64,000 nt of DNA from Flavobacterium araucananum (GCF_002222055.1 NZ_MUGS01000001.1:1-64000), one strand, 5' to 3'; positions 25,684 through 34,781 are shown, numbered from the stretch's first letter. Program-made: numbers and translations. Notes: a model not told the origin generated them from the sequence alone.

Positions 25684-26880
25684 ATGATAAAGATAAATAA
25701 GCAAATAATACTTGTTCTTCTTGCAATGATATTACCGTTTACGATCCAGGCACAAGGAATTGCAGACGACATGAACGGCTTGCATAGTGTACTGGAACAA
25801 TTGTATGATGAAATGATGCCTTTATGCAGTAATCTGATTGGGGTTGGACAAGGACTTGCCGGTTTTGCAGCTATGTGGTATATCGCCTCAAGAGTCTGGA
25901 GACATATTGCCAGTGCTGAACCCATCGACTTCTATCCACTATTTCGTCCCTTTGTTATTGGATTTTGTATTATGATTTTTCCCTCTGTCCTCTATATGAT
26001 TAATGGTGTTATGAAACCTACCGTTACAGCAACTGCTGCAATGGTGGAAGGATCGAACAAAGCGATTGAAAGACTGCTTAAAGAAAAAGAAGAAGCACTC
26101 AAAGAAACAGATCCCTGGAAAATGTATGTTGGTTCGACAGGAAGCGGTGATCAGGATAAATGGTACCGCTATACACATGATGATGCAGATCCAAGTGGTC
26201 AGGGAATGCTGGATGGTATTGGAAATGATATCAAATTTGCCATGAGCAAGGCCTCTTATAATTTCCGCAATTCAGTAAAAGAATGGATGAGCGAGGTACT
26301 GCGTGTATTATTTGAAGCTGCTTCCCTGTGCATCGATACACTGCGGACTTTTCAATTGGTGGTACTTTCTATTTTAGGTCCAATCGTTTTTGGCATTTCG
26401 GTCTTCGATGGTTTTCAACACACCCTTACCGTCTGGCTGGCACGTTACATCAATATCTATCTGTGGCTTCCCGTGGCTAACATATTTGGAAGCATCATCG
26501 GAAAAATTCAGGAGAATATGCTAAAGATTGATATTGCGCAAGCAGGAGAATATGGAGAGACTTTCTTTAGCAGGACTGATGTTGCCTATTTGGTCTTTAT
26601 GATTATTGGAATTATAGGTTATTTCACTGTCCCTTCTGTTGCCAATTACATTGTTCATGCCGGAGGTGGCGGTGCACTGGGACAAAAAGTGACCAGTATG
26701 TTTAGTAATTCTACAACTTCCATTGTCAATACTACATCTCAAGGGACAACAATGGTAGCGGATGCTATGGGGAATGCTGCCGGTCGTATGTATCAAAGCA
26801 TGTCAGATTCCGGAAATTCTGCGCCTTACTTCAAGGACAAGGATAATTATATGGCTGATAAATTAAAAGGTAAATCTTAA
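25684..26880 (+). CDS. traJ: Conjugative transposon protein TraJ (VirB6-like)
   Basis: A 398-residue polytopic membrane protein with a signal-like N-terminus (about 25 residues) and five to six further helices, including LCIDTLRTFQLVVLSILGPIVFGISVF in spirit of the VirB6/TrbL core and a helix near 300-320 (AYLVFMIIGIIGYFTV). The C-terminal 80 residues are serine/threonine-rich and soluble. It forms part of the inner membrane pore. Position after the TraI-like genes and before traK fits CTnDOT order. Confidence 0.9.
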   Translation: MIKINKQIILVLLAMILPFTIQAQGIADDMNGLHSVLEQLYDEMMPLCSNLIGVGQGLAGFAAMWYIASRVWRHIASAEPIDFYPLFRPFVIGFCIMIFPSVLYMINGVMKPTVTATAAMVEGSNKAIERLLKEKEEALKETDPWKMYVGSTGSGDQDKWYRYTHDDADPSGQGMLDGIGNDIKFAMSKASYNFRNSVKEWMSEVLRVLFEAASLCIDTLRTFQLVVLSILGPIVFGISVFDGFQHTLTVWLARYINIYLWLPVANIFGSIIGKIQENMLKIDIAQAGEYGETFFSRTDVAYLVFMIIGIIGYFTVPSVANYIVHAGGGGALGQKVTSMFSNSTTSIVNTTSQGTTMVADAMGNAAGRMYQSMSDSGNSAPYFKDKDNYMADKLKGKS

Positions 26881-26897
26881 CCCTAAATTCAAAGTTT

Positions 26898-27518
26898 ATG
26901 TTTAGCAAAATGAAAAATATTGACACTGCCTTTCGGCATGTTCGTGGTTTTACCCTGCTGGTCATTATAGGATGTATCCTGATTAGCTGCTTTTCACTTT
27001 ATAAAAGTTTTACGCTTGTATCTCAAATGCAGAACAAGGTTTATATACTGGCTAACGGAAAGGCACTGGAAGCCTATGCTTCGGACCGAAAAGACAATAT
27101 ACCTGTAGAGGCAAGGGATCATGTAAAAACGTTTCATAAGCTGTTTTTTACACTTGACCCGGATGATAAAGTCATTAAAAGCAATGTAACAAAGGCTCTT
27201 TATCTGGCGGATGACAGTGCCAAACGGGTCTATGATGATTTAAAGGAAAATGGTTATTACTCCGGCATTATATCAGGGAACGTCAGCCAGACGATACAGA
27301 TTGACAGTGTGACTATTGACCTTAGCAACTATCCGTATGGATTCCGATGTTATGCTACTCAAAATATCATTCGTACCACCAGTATTGCGCATCGAAACCT
27401 TATTACGGAAGGCAACCTTCGAAATGTATCGAGAAGTGACAACAACCCGCATGGCTTTTTAATCGAGCGTTGGAATACTATTGAGAATCGGGACATAAGT
27501 ACCGAAAATCGAAAATAA
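26898..27518 (+). CDS. traK: Conjugative transposon protein TraK (VirB8-like)
   Basis: A 206-residue bitopic protein: short cytoplasmic start, one membrane helix (residues about 17-37), and a periplasmic NTF2-like domain with VEARDHVKTFHKLFFTLDPDD and the family ending PHGFLIERW. VirB8 proteins bridge the inner membrane complex and the core. An alternative start at 26910 would remove four residues. It lies 18 bases after traJ. Confidence 0.92.
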   Translation: MFSKMKNIDTAFRHVRGFTLLVIIGCILISCFSLYKSFTLVSQMQNKVYILANGKALEAYASDRKDNIPVEARDHVKTFHKLFFTLDPDDKVIKSNVTKALYLADDSAKRVYDDLKENGYYSGIISGNVSQTIQIDSVTIDLSNYPYGFRCYATQNIIRTTSIAHRNLITEGNLRNVSRSDNNPHGFLIERWNTIENRDISTENRK

Positions 27519-27531
27519 TAAACTACTAATT

Positions 27532-28017
27532 ATGAAAGTTACTTTTAAAAGAAAGAACAATGCTGTTACAGGTACTAAAAATAGTATCTGGGAGAAATTT
27601 GAGCAGGCCAATCTTCGATTGCAACATAAGTGTGCACAATGGCTAGAGCGTAAAACAGCTCATTTTTCAAGACTCAATTGGATTGTGGTTCTATTCACTT
27701 TTATAGTGTTTACAGGAGGCTGCAGTATTTATCTGATTGTAAAGAGCTTTTATGGGAATACAACTAAAAATATAACTGTAATTCCAATTACTAAACCAAC
27801 GAGTTCGGTTCCATTAAAAGAAAAAGACATCGATTTAAATACAATTATCAGTAAAGCTGAATTGGAAAGAGTTGCACGTTTTCGCAGGTATATGGATAGT
27901 GTGGGGCGTAGTCCCATAGGTAAAAAAACGCATGACAGTATTGTGTTAAACCGTCCGGGGCTTCTGGACAGTCTAACAATGCTGGAAAATTATTATTACT
28001 CACATCTTAAAAATTAA
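27532..28017 (+). CDS. traL: Conjugal transfer protein TraL-like
   Basis: A 161-residue protein with a cytoplasmic basic N-terminus, one membrane helix at about residues 45-65 and a short periplasmic tail with FRRYMDSVGRSPIGKKTHDS. It occupies the traL position between traK and traM (4 bases before traM). The sequence is poorly conserved in this position among elements, so the name rests mainly on synteny. Confidence 0.7.
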   Translation: MKVTFKRKNNAVTGTKNSIWEKFEQANLRLQHKCAQWLERKTAHFSRLNWIVVLFTFIVFTGGCSIYLIVKSFYGNTTKNITVIPITKPTSSVPLKEKDIDLNTIISKAELERVARFRRYMDSVGRSPIGKKTHDSIVLNRPGLLDSLTMLENYYYSHLKN

Positions 28018-28021
28018 TATC

Positions 28022-29311
28022 ATGGAACAAAAAACAAAATCATTAAAAGTACTAAAGCAGCGTAAGATGCTCTTGGTAGTACCACTGTTGGCCCTGCCAT
28101 TTATAACTGCTATATTTTGGGCATTGGGTGGTGGAAAAATGGATGCTGCCAACTCAGTAGCACCACAGCAAAAAGGTTTTAATCTAAAACTTCCCAATGC
28201 GAACCTGAAAGAAGGACTTCCAATGGATAAAATGAATTATTACGATCTGGCTGCACTTGATTCAGCAAAGCTTGATGAACTTATCAAAAAAGACCCCAAC
28301 TATTTGGGTCAATCATTTCAGATTGATTCCACTGAGGACAGCAGCGCTGTTACTCATAGAAAGGAACGAACTGGCTTAAATACTTCAGTGCATTGTGATC
28401 CCAATGAAGAAAAAGTGCATCAAAAATTGGAAGCATTGCAAAAAGCAATCAATGCTCCGGTAATAGCTGTGGAACAAAACCGGGATTATGATAAATATAC
28501 AAAATCAAGTAAAACGGCAATGCAGTCCAATGATGTAGACAGGCTGGAACAAATGATGCAGTCCATGAATGATGGGAAGGAAAGCCAGGATCCTGAATTG
28601 CAGCAGCTCGGTGGAATGCTGGAGAGTATTTTGGATATCCAACATCCAAACAGAGTACAGGAAAAATTGAAAAAAGCGTCCGAGGCTCAGCGTGGACAAG
28701 TCTTTACTATTTCAACTAAGGAGTATGAAGATCCTGTTTCTTCTTTACAAAACAAAACATTGAACAGTTCTGAGTCTGAGTACAAACAGAATGGTTTTTA
28801 TTCTTTAGACGAACTAGAAAATGATGATTCAATGCAGAATGCCGTAGAAGCAATTATTCATGAAACACAAACAATTGTAAATGGCTCGACAGTTAAGTTC
28901 CGACTCATGAATGACATATTTATAAATGGCATTAAAATCCCAAAAGACAATTTTTTGTTTGGAACAGCTTCGTTAAAGGGAGAAAGGCTGACAATCAATA
29001 TTAGTAGTATTAGATACAATAACTCCTTATTTCCGGTGGATTTGTCTGTTTACGACATGGATGGACTTGTTGGTATATATATTCCGGGAGCCATTAATCG
29101 TGATGTCGCCAAAGCATCCGCTGATCGCTCCATGCAAACTTTAGGGGTTACATCATTGGATGATTCCTGGGGCGCTCAGGCAGCGGGAGCAGGAATTGAA
29201 GCGGCTAAAAGTCTGCTAAGCAAAAAAGTAAAACTGGTTAAGGTAGTTGTGAAAGCAGGTTATAAGGTACTGCTGCGTGATGAAAAACAGAAACAAAAAG
29301 ATTCCAATTAA
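28022..29311 (+). CDS. traM: Conjugative transposon protein TraM (VirB10-like)
   Basis: A 429-residue protein: short cytoplasmic start, one membrane helix (residues about 17-38), a long low-complexity linker rich in glutamine and asparagine, and a C-terminal beta-barrel-like domain with FINGIKIPKDNFLFGTASLKG and FPVDLSVYDMDGLVGIYIPG, typical of TraM. VirB10 proteins span the envelope and gate the channel. The gene follows traL by 4 bases. Confidence 0.93.
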   Translation: MEQKTKSLKVLKQRKMLLVVPLLALPFITAIFWALGGGKMDAANSVAPQQKGFNLKLPNANLKEGLPMDKMNYYDLAALDSAKLDELIKKDPNYLGQSFQIDSTEDSSAVTHRKERTGLNTSVHCDPNEEKVHQKLEALQKAINAPVIAVEQNRDYDKYTKSSKTAMQSNDVDRLEQMMQSMNDGKESQDPELQQLGGMLESILDIQHPNRVQEKLKKASEAQRGQVFTISTKEYEDPVSSLQNKTLNSSESEYKQNGFYSLDELENDDSMQNAVEAIIHETQTIVNGSTVKFRLMNDIFINGIKIPKDNFLFGTASLKGERLTINISSIRYNNSLFPVDLSVYDMDGLVGIYIPGAINRDVAKASADRSMQTLGVTSLDDSWGAQAAGAGIEAAKSLLSKKVKLVKVVVKAGYKVLLRDEKQKQKDSN

Positions 29312-29320
29312 AAACTAAAA

Positions 29321-30175
29321 ATGATACAGATGAAAAATTTTAAACTATTGGTGATGGGGCATCTATTATTTATGACCATCGGTGTATTGGCACAGCAAAC
29401 AGGTAAAAGCCGTTTATCTAAAACAGAATCAGACTCTTTAATGATAGCCTATTCAAAAACGACCAATCTTGTATTTCCTTTTGCCATAAAAAGTGTAGAT
29501 AAGGGAAGTCCCGATATATTGGTACAAAAGGCTAAAGGTCTTGAAAACATCCTTCAGGTTAAGGCTGCCCAAAAAGGATTTTTTCAGACCAATCTTACGG
29601 TAGTCACAGCTGATGGTAAACTCTATTCATTTGTGCTGGACTATAATGAAGAGTTTCCACAGCTGAATCTTACATTGAATAAAACTAAGCCCGATGGACA
29701 GGAAATTTATTTTTCAGATGAAATTATTAATAATCAGGATATTGAGGAATATTCAAAATTAGCCTTATACGACAAAAAGAAGCTCCGAGGTCAAAGGGAA
29801 AGTAAATACGATATTGACTTTAGGCTCAACGGAATTTTTATTCGTGACGAAGTAATGTATTACAGGATAAAAGTAAACAACAATTCTAAAATCAATTATG
29901 AGATCGATCAGCTTCGTTTTTTTATTCGTGATACAAAAAAAGTAAAACGTACCGCTTCTCAGGAAATTGAAATTACACCAATTTATATCCTTAATGATAT
30001 TGATAAAATTGAAGCTGAAGCAGAAAATACGTTTGTATTTGCACTGCCAAAATTTACAATTCCGGAAAAAAAATATTTAGCCATACAAGTCATGGAGAAA
30101 AATGGCGGCAGACATTTAGAAGAGCATGTCAAGAATACAAAACTGGTACAGGTGACTGTACTTCACAAACTATAA
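29321..30175 (+). CDS. traN: Conjugative transposon protein TraN (VirB9-like)
   Basis: A 284-residue secreted protein with a signal peptide (ending GVLAQ) and the beta-rich VirB9 fold. The N-terminal TTNLVFPFAIKSVDKGSPDI matches TraN, as does LRGQRESKYDIDFRLNGIFI. It forms the outer part of the core complex with TraM. An ATG at 29330 is an equally good start. In CTnDOT traO, traP and traQ would follow; here they are replaced by two paralogous genes of unknown function. Confidence 0.92.
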   Translation: MIQMKNFKLLVMGHLLFMTIGVLAQQTGKSRLSKTESDSLMIAYSKTTNLVFPFAIKSVDKGSPDILVQKAKGLENILQVKAAQKGFFQTNLTVVTADGKLYSFVLDYNEEFPQLNLTLNKTKPDGQEIYFSDEIINNQDIEEYSKLALYDKKKLRGQRESKYDIDFRLNGIFIRDEVMYYRIKVNNNSKINYEIDQLRFFIRDTKKVKRTASQEIEITPIYILNDIDKIEAEAENTFVFALPKFTIPEKKYLAIQVMEKNGGRHLEEHVKNTKLVQVTVLHKL

Positions 30176-30202
30176 ACTATTTAATAATTAAAAATTGAAA
30201 TC

Positions 30203-31000
30203 ATGAACGAGAAAAATTTTGAATACTTAAGAGATCAGATTAAGTATACCGGTTTCGGTGAAGCACTGGAATCTCAATTAAAAGAAAAAATGCAGAAGGA
30301 AGAGCCTAATTTTACTTTGACGTATAATGCGCAATATGGTAATGATACTGCCACAGCTACATTAAATTTCAATAAGTCAAAAGAAAGTGATCTGTATTTC
30401 TTTAATTCTTATAAAGTGGAACTGCAAAAAGAAAATTCTAAAGAAGCCTTGGAACAAACCTTTTACATCAATAAAGGCAGCAACATAACCATGAAAGAAG
30501 CTTACAATCTTATGGAAGGCAGATCGGTAAATAAAGATCTCACCAGTAAAGAGGGGGAAGTTTATAATTCTTGGGTTCAAATGGACTTCAAACAATCCGA
30601 ATCTAATGGAAACTTTAAACTAAATCATTACCATCAGAATTATGGTTATGATTTAGAAGCAGCACTCTCCAAACATCCGATTAAAGAACTGGAAACCCCA
30701 AAATACAAAGAAGACTTGATAAATTCTTTGAAAAAAGGAAATCTGCAGAGCGCTACTTTTTTAAAAGAAGGTAATGAGATCAAGCAGTATATTGAAGCCA
30801 GCCCGCAATTCAAAACAATTAATATCTATGATAATAATATGAAAAGAATTGACAATCGTAAAGCTCAGGAAGAAAAACAATCCGAAAGCCAGCAGACCTC
30901 AGAAAAGCAGAGCAGCAAAAAACAAAACCAAACTGCCGATGATGATGGACCTGAAATACCAAAGGAAGCTAAGAAGAAAAAGAAAAGTCAATCCATGTAA
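30203..31000 (+). CDS. Element-associated paralogue 1, unknown function
   Basis: A 265-residue soluble protein. A central block (TMKEAYNLMEGRSVNKDL, then WVQMDFKQ, HYHQNYGYDLEAAL and EASPQFKTINIYD) recurs in the next gene, so the two are tandem paralogues. Similar blocks occur in Bacteroidota mobile elements in proteins of the DUF3945 type, to which I assign it only tentatively. The last 50 residues are low complexity and lysine/glutamine-rich. No signal peptide, so it acts in the cytosol. Confidence 0.65.
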   Translation: MNEKNFEYLRDQIKYTGFGEALESQLKEKMQKEEPNFTLTYNAQYGNDTATATLNFNKSKESDLYFFNSYKVELQKENSKEALEQTFYINKGSNITMKEAYNLMEGRSVNKDLTSKEGEVYNSWVQMDFKQSESNGNFKLNHYHQNYGYDLEAALSKHPIKELETPKYKEDLINSLKKGNLQSATFLKEGNEIKQYIEASPQFKTINIYDNNMKRIDNRKAQEEKQSESQQTSEKQSSKKQNQTADDDGPEIPKEAKKKKKSQSM

Positions 31001-31006
31001 TCAGTG

Positions 31007-32065
31007 ATGAAGAACGAACAACTTCCCACAAACAGAGTAGAAATGGAATTAAACCAGTGGCGCTCCAGGGAAGAGCGTTTTAGTAAACTGTTTAATTTTA
31101 GTCTTTCGGGCAATAGGTCACTGATTAAAGAAAAGCTTCATCATTACGAGCGGATTGGAACAAAGTATAAGGGAACAAAAAATATTGAGGAGCGTTTTGC
31201 TCTGCAGATGCTCAAGCAGGAAAAGAACAAGATTCTTAAGCAGCTTTATCCTAATTTATTGGTAAGACTCATTCGTAAACTGATCATTGCACCACTCATA
31301 GACCAAATTGCTGTTCGGAAAGATGCAAAAGAAGAAGAAAAAAACAACCAATCGCTGTATGATCAGATGCAGCGTATTGGTTTTAAAGATTTGTCAAATC
31401 AAATTGATCAGCAAATCAAACAAGGTCACGAGCACTTCACTATCCCGGTTTCCTATTATGTCAACGAAAAAGAACGACTGGATCATGAGTTGTCCTTTGT
31501 TAAAGACCAAAGCGGACAGTATCAATTTGAAGGTTATACAGCTAGTCTAAATAATGAACTAAAACCTGAAGAAAACAGGAATCAGTACTTCAAATTTGAA
31601 CAAGAAAAATCTCTTGATACAAAACAGGCTTATAATTTGTTGGCAGGAAGAGCGGTTCAAAAGGAAAAAACTTGGATACAACTAGATCTTAACGACAAAG
31701 ATCCCAGCGGTAATCATCGTATCAAAGAATTTCATTCCGGGTATGGTTACGATCTTGAAAAAGCCGTACAACAACTTCCTTTAAAGGAATTATCAAATAA
31801 AATTCAAGCCGATAAATTAAAGGATGATTTAAAACAAGGAAACAGGCTGCCTGTAACCTTGATTAAAAATGGAAATGAACATCGGTTTTACATTGAAGCC
31901 AACCCTCAGTTTAAATCGGTAAATATTTATGACGAGCATTCGAGAAAAATAACACTGTCAACTGCATTGGGCAATAAAACAATGGAAACTGTAAAACAGC
32001 AGCAAAAGGCAAATGAGAGTCAACAGGTGAGCCATTCCAAAAGAAATGGTATGCGCGTAAGCTGA
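31007..32065 (+). CDS. Element-associated paralogue 2, unknown function
   Basis: A 352-residue soluble protein from the ATG at 31007; a GTG three bases earlier is less likely. Residues about 1-115 are basic and helical. Residues 130-320 carry the block shared with paralogue 1 (KQAYNLLAGRAVQKEKTWIQLD, FHSGYGYDLEKAVQ, ANPQFKSVNIYDEHSRKI), here in a fuller form. Both genes follow traN without a gap. Their position after the channel genes suggests a transfer or DNA-handling role, but nothing catalytic is visible. Confidence 0.65.
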   Translation: MKNEQLPTNRVEMELNQWRSREERFSKLFNFSLSGNRSLIKEKLHHYERIGTKYKGTKNIEERFALQMLKQEKNKILKQLYPNLLVRLIRKLIIAPLIDQIAVRKDAKEEEKNNQSLYDQMQRIGFKDLSNQIDQQIKQGHEHFTIPVSYYVNEKERLDHELSFVKDQSGQYQFEGYTASLNNELKPEENRNQYFKFEQEKSLDTKQAYNLLAGRAVQKEKTWIQLDLNDKDPSGNHRIKEFHSGYGYDLEKAVQQLPLKELSNKIQADKLKDDLKQGNRLPVTLIKNGNEHRFYIEANPQFKSVNIYDEHSRKITLSTALGNKTMETVKQQQKANESQQVSHSKRNGMRVS

Positions 32066-32079
32066 TAATCCAGAAAATA

Positions 32080-32364
32080 ATGAAAACACTAAAACCTTTA
32101 TCTGATTTTTTTAAGGCAATAGAAAAAGATCATCGTATCAGTATCACGCATATTGGTATATATGCCGCATTGCTTCAATTTAGGACGCAAAAGGGTTTTG
32201 TTAATCCTATAGAGGTCTATAGGAATGAAATTATGAAGTTAGCTAAGATAAGCGGACCTGTAACATACCACAAATGTATGCGTGAGTTAAATGAGTATGG
32301 TTATATAAGTTATCTGCCAAAACGCAATAGAAACCAGCGGAGTACGATTTATTTCAATTCTTAG
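32080..32364 (+). CDS. Small winged-helix DNA-binding protein
   Basis: A 94-residue protein with a helix-turn-helix followed by a wing: ISITHIGIYAALLQF, then IMKLAKISGPVTYHKCMRELNEYGYISYLPKRNRNQRSTIYF. The recognition helix is around SGPVTYHKCMREL. It resembles DnaD/replication initiator-type winged helices. It starts 15 bases after paralogue 2 and could regulate the element or act in its replication. Confidence 0.65.
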   Translation: MKTLKPLSDFFKAIEKDHRISITHIGIYAALLQFRTQKGFVNPIEVYRNEIMKLAKISGPVTYHKCMRELNEYGYISYLPKRNRNQRSTIYFNS

Positions 32365-32403
32365 TCACATTGATATGCAAGTAAATTGAAAAAAGTTTAT
32401 GCT

Positions 32404-32841
32404 ATGAAGAAGTTTACTTTAGAAGAACTTCCCGATGCGGTTTCAAAATTGTATGGGAGGATGCAAGAAATAGAAAGGTTTTTAGAAAAAAATAAACCTA
32501 ACCTCGGTAAAAGGAATTCGTCACTTAATGCCTTAGCAAAAGAGAAGTGCAGTTCTAATTTTAACAAGAGCGATTTGGCACAACTTTTTTATATTCTTAT
32601 GGATGAGAAAATTTTATTTTTTGATGACCTTAATCAGAAGTGTAATAGAAGCAAAATTCAGCTTTTTATAGAAAATAATTTTACATATATAGGAGATTCA
32701 GGGCTTCAAACAAACATAGATACTATAAGTAAACAGTTTTCTGAGTCAAAAGGATTTACCTATAAAGACAAGCAAATAAGATTTCTTGAGAATATTATTG
32801 TTATGCTTGAAAAACGGAGAGAAAAATTAATTTGCTGGTAA
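32404..32841 (+). CDS. RteC-like DNA-binding regulator
   Basis: A 145-residue protein from the ATG at 32404; the frame opens at a TTG at 32386, less likely. The N-terminal LPDAVSKLYGRMQEIERFL is a helical dimerisation-type start. The part from FNKSDLAQLFYILMDEKILFF to IENNFTYIG and KQFSESKGFTYKDKQ follows the layout of the RteC C-terminal DNA-binding region of CTnDOT, which controls excision. This suggests a control gene beside the integrase module. Confidence 0.6.
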   Translation: MKKFTLEELPDAVSKLYGRMQEIERFLEKNKPNLGKRNSSLNALAKEKCSSNFNKSDLAQLFYILMDEKILFFDDLNQKCNRSKIQLFIENNFTYIGDSGLQTNIDTISKQFSESKGFTYKDKQIRFLENIIVMLEKRREKLICW

Positions 32842-32880
32842 TCTGTATCACTTAAAATGCAATACTAAAAATTAACTATT

Positions 32881-33171
32881 ATGTCTAAAGAAGATAACAA
32901 AACTAAAATGTCCTATGTAGTAGCAATCAAACAATTGCTAGATCCTTTATATGCCAGACTAGAAAAAATAGATTCAAAAATAAAAGGAAACAATACAAAA
33001 GACAGTTTACGATATTATAGAAATGAAGATTTAAAGAAAATATTTGGACTCTCAAATAATACAATCATTAAATACCGTCAAACGGGTATACTTCCTTATA
33101 CTAAATTAGGTGATATTTACTTGTATGAATCAAGCAAAATAGAAAAAATACTTAGCGAAAACGAGCCATGA
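32881..33171 (+). CDS. Excisionase-like helix-turn-helix protein
   Basis: A 96-residue protein. Residues about 40-92 (YRNEDLKKIFGLSNNTIIKYRQTGILPYTKLGDIYLYESSKIEKIL) are an HTH_17/MerR-like domain of the kind used by Xis proteins. The N-terminal 35 residues are a helix (VAIKQLLDPLYARLEKID). It lies 40 bases after the RteC-like gene and converges with the integrase gene. As excisionase it would bend DNA at the element end, but that is inferred. Confidence 0.72.
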   Translation: MSKEDNKTKMSYVVAIKQLLDPLYARLEKIDSKIKGNNTKDSLRYYRNEDLKKIFGLSNNTIIKYRQTGILPYTKLGDIYLYESSKIEKILSENEP

Positions 33172-33218
33172 TTATTATTGATTGTACTTCTACAAGTAAG
33201 ATAAGATTCTATTTCAAT

Positions 33219-33260
33219 ACAAAGGCAAAAGGATTCAATTGTGAATTCTTTTGCCTTTGT
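33219..33260. terminator. Hairpin between excisionase-like gene and integrase gene
   Basis: Arms of 18-19 bases starting ACAAAGGCAAAAGG (33219) and ending TTCTTTTGCCTTTGT (33260) pair with one wobble around a short loop. It lies between two convergent genes and is the likely shared terminator. Confidence 0.7.
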
Positions 33261-33296
33261 AATAGTAGTCTAGTTAGTGTTTAACTGGCTAATTGT

Positions 33297-34520
33297 TCAT
33301 GTATACTTTTGTTTTAATTTTGACATATCCTCCATGATGTTTATATCCAATACCTTGGCGTAATGCTGTGTCTGTTTGATGTTAGTATGTCCCATCATTG
33401 CCGAAACATTCTCTATCCTTACTCCATTTCCTAAAGTCACCGTTGTTGCAAATGTATGTCTTGCAACATACCAAGTGAGGTGTTTGTCGATCCCGCACAA
33501 ATCAGCAATTTCCTTAAGATAGGCGTTCATTTTTTGATTGGACAACTTTGGGATCAGCCCAATCTGCATATTTTTGTATTTATTAATTATTGCCAATGTG
33601 GGAGGAAGTACAGGAACATTTGCTCTAATTGTTGTTTTTGCTCTATTGGTCATAATCCAAAGATTGTCCATTGCATCAGAGGATATATTATTTGATGTAA
33701 GATTAGCGGCATCTACTGGGGCATATCCCGTGTAACAACTAAACAGAAATACATCTTTAACCTTTTCGAGACGTTGAATTGAAAATTTTTTGTTTTCAAT
33801 TAAGTTTAATTCTTCCTGGGTAAGGAATATGGCATCGGTGACATGGAGTTTACCATCATAGAGATTAAAAGGATCTTTGTCTATTATTCCCATTCTTACG
33901 TTGTATTTACATGCTGTTTTATACATCCGCATATATTTTACTACCGAATTATTTTTAATGCCTGTTTTGCCTTTAAAACGACTGTCGTATTTAAGGAACG
34001 ACTCAAGATTGTAAATATAGGCACTGTTTACTTCTTGTAGAGAAATATCTGGTATTCCATACTGCTTTTCCATAAATATGATAAGTAGATCTTTTGCGCG
34101 CTCATATTTCTGGTAAGAAGCTTTTGATCGTTCTGCAGCATCAACCTTCTTTTTAAAAAAATCATTGTGTCTGTTCATAATCTCAATTATGCTGACACAA
34201 TCTTCTTTTACGACTGTCGTTTCGCCTTTAAACTCGTCTTTGAGTAACTGCAGAGAAAAATCCTGATCGATTTTATACAGTTCATTAAACTTCTTTTCCA
34301 TGCCAAGAAGAAAGAGATCCAAAGCACTCTTGATTACTTTTTCCTTTTCAAGTTTGAGAACACTTCTTAGGTTGTCGGTAAATTGCCATCTTTCTTTTAA
34401 GATTGATTTACCCGCTGCCATCGTTATGGATTGCTTTTTGAATGAAATTCGGGCATAAATTGGAGATTCTCCACTTTTGTTGAATTTACCTGCTTTGAGA
34501 TAAAAAATTACTTTTAACAT
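33297..34520 (-). CDS. Tyrosine recombinase (integrase) with altered catalytic box
   Basis: A 407-residue integrase with N-terminal arm-binding (IYARISFKKQSITMAAGK), SAM-like core-binding (YEKYERAK region) and C-terminal catalytic domains. The tyrosine is in HYAKV near residue 387; the helix before it has MMGHTNI with the conserved histidine; RHTFAT near 352 gives the second arginine. The first arginine, normally in TGLRYSD, is absent here (TGYAPVD near 260), and the histidine of the H-x-x-R box is a tyrosine (TWYVARHTF). Loss of the first arginine is known for IntDOT of CTnDOT, which is still active. Gene orientation away from tRNA-Ser fits an element inserted at that tRNA gene. Confidence 0.92.
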   Translation of the reverse strand: MLKVIFYLKAGKFNKSGESPIYARISFKKQSITMAAGKSILKERWQFTDNLRSVLKLEKEKVIKSALDLFLLGMEKKFNELYKIDQDFSLQLLKDEFKGETTVVKEDCVSIIEIMNRHNDFFKKKVDAAERSKASYQKYERAKDLLIIFMEKQYGIPDISLQEVNSAYIYNLESFLKYDSRFKGKTGIKNNSVVKYMRMYKTACKYNVRMGIIDKDPFNLYDGKLHVTDAIFLTQEELNLIENKKFSIQRLEKVKDVFLFSCYTGYAPVDAANLTSNNISSDAMDNLWIMTNRAKTTIRANVPVLPPTLAIINKYKNMQIGLIPKLSNQKMNAYLKEIADLCGIDKHLTWYVARHTFATTVTLGNGVRIENVSAMMGHTNIKQTQHYAKVLDINIMEDMSKLKQKYT

Positions 34521-34587
34521 AACTCACAATTTTAAATTAATAATCAAATTGATTTAAAATCGCTGAAAGTTTGTAGTGTTTTTAGGC

Positions 34588-34670
34588 AATTCCCGGGGAA
34601 TTTACTTTTTTTAGTGACCCTTTTTTCGACTTTTTTTTCGAAAAAAAAATTGGGTCACTCATAGGGTCAC
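34588..34670. repeat. Integrase-flanking repeats at the right element end
   Basis: AATTCCCGGGGAATT at 34588-34602 is a palindrome with a single central base. AGTGACCC at 34613 and GGGTCACT at 34652 are inverted copies around an A/T-rich stem (TTTTTTCG and CGAAAAAA), and a further GGGTCAC lies at 34664. These lie between the integrase start and the tRNA gene and could be integrase arm sites or the integrase operator. Confidence 0.55.
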
Positions 34671-34716
34671 CGCACTTTGATAATATAGGTGTTCTTTGAG
34701 AAGTCACAAAAAACAA

Positions 34717-34750
34717 AAAAGCCTTTAAATACTAGTATTTAAAGGCTTTT
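34717..34750. terminator. Perfect palindromic terminator after tRNA-Ser
   Basis: A perfect 34-base palindrome with arms AAAAGCCTTTAAATACT, loopless at the centre, with an A tract on one side and T tract on the other. It lies 32 bases beyond the 3' end of the tRNA (minus strand), so it probably terminates that transcript. Confidence 0.75.
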
Positions 34751-34781
34751 GACTCTTAAAGTTTCTTTTGAAAACTTCATC

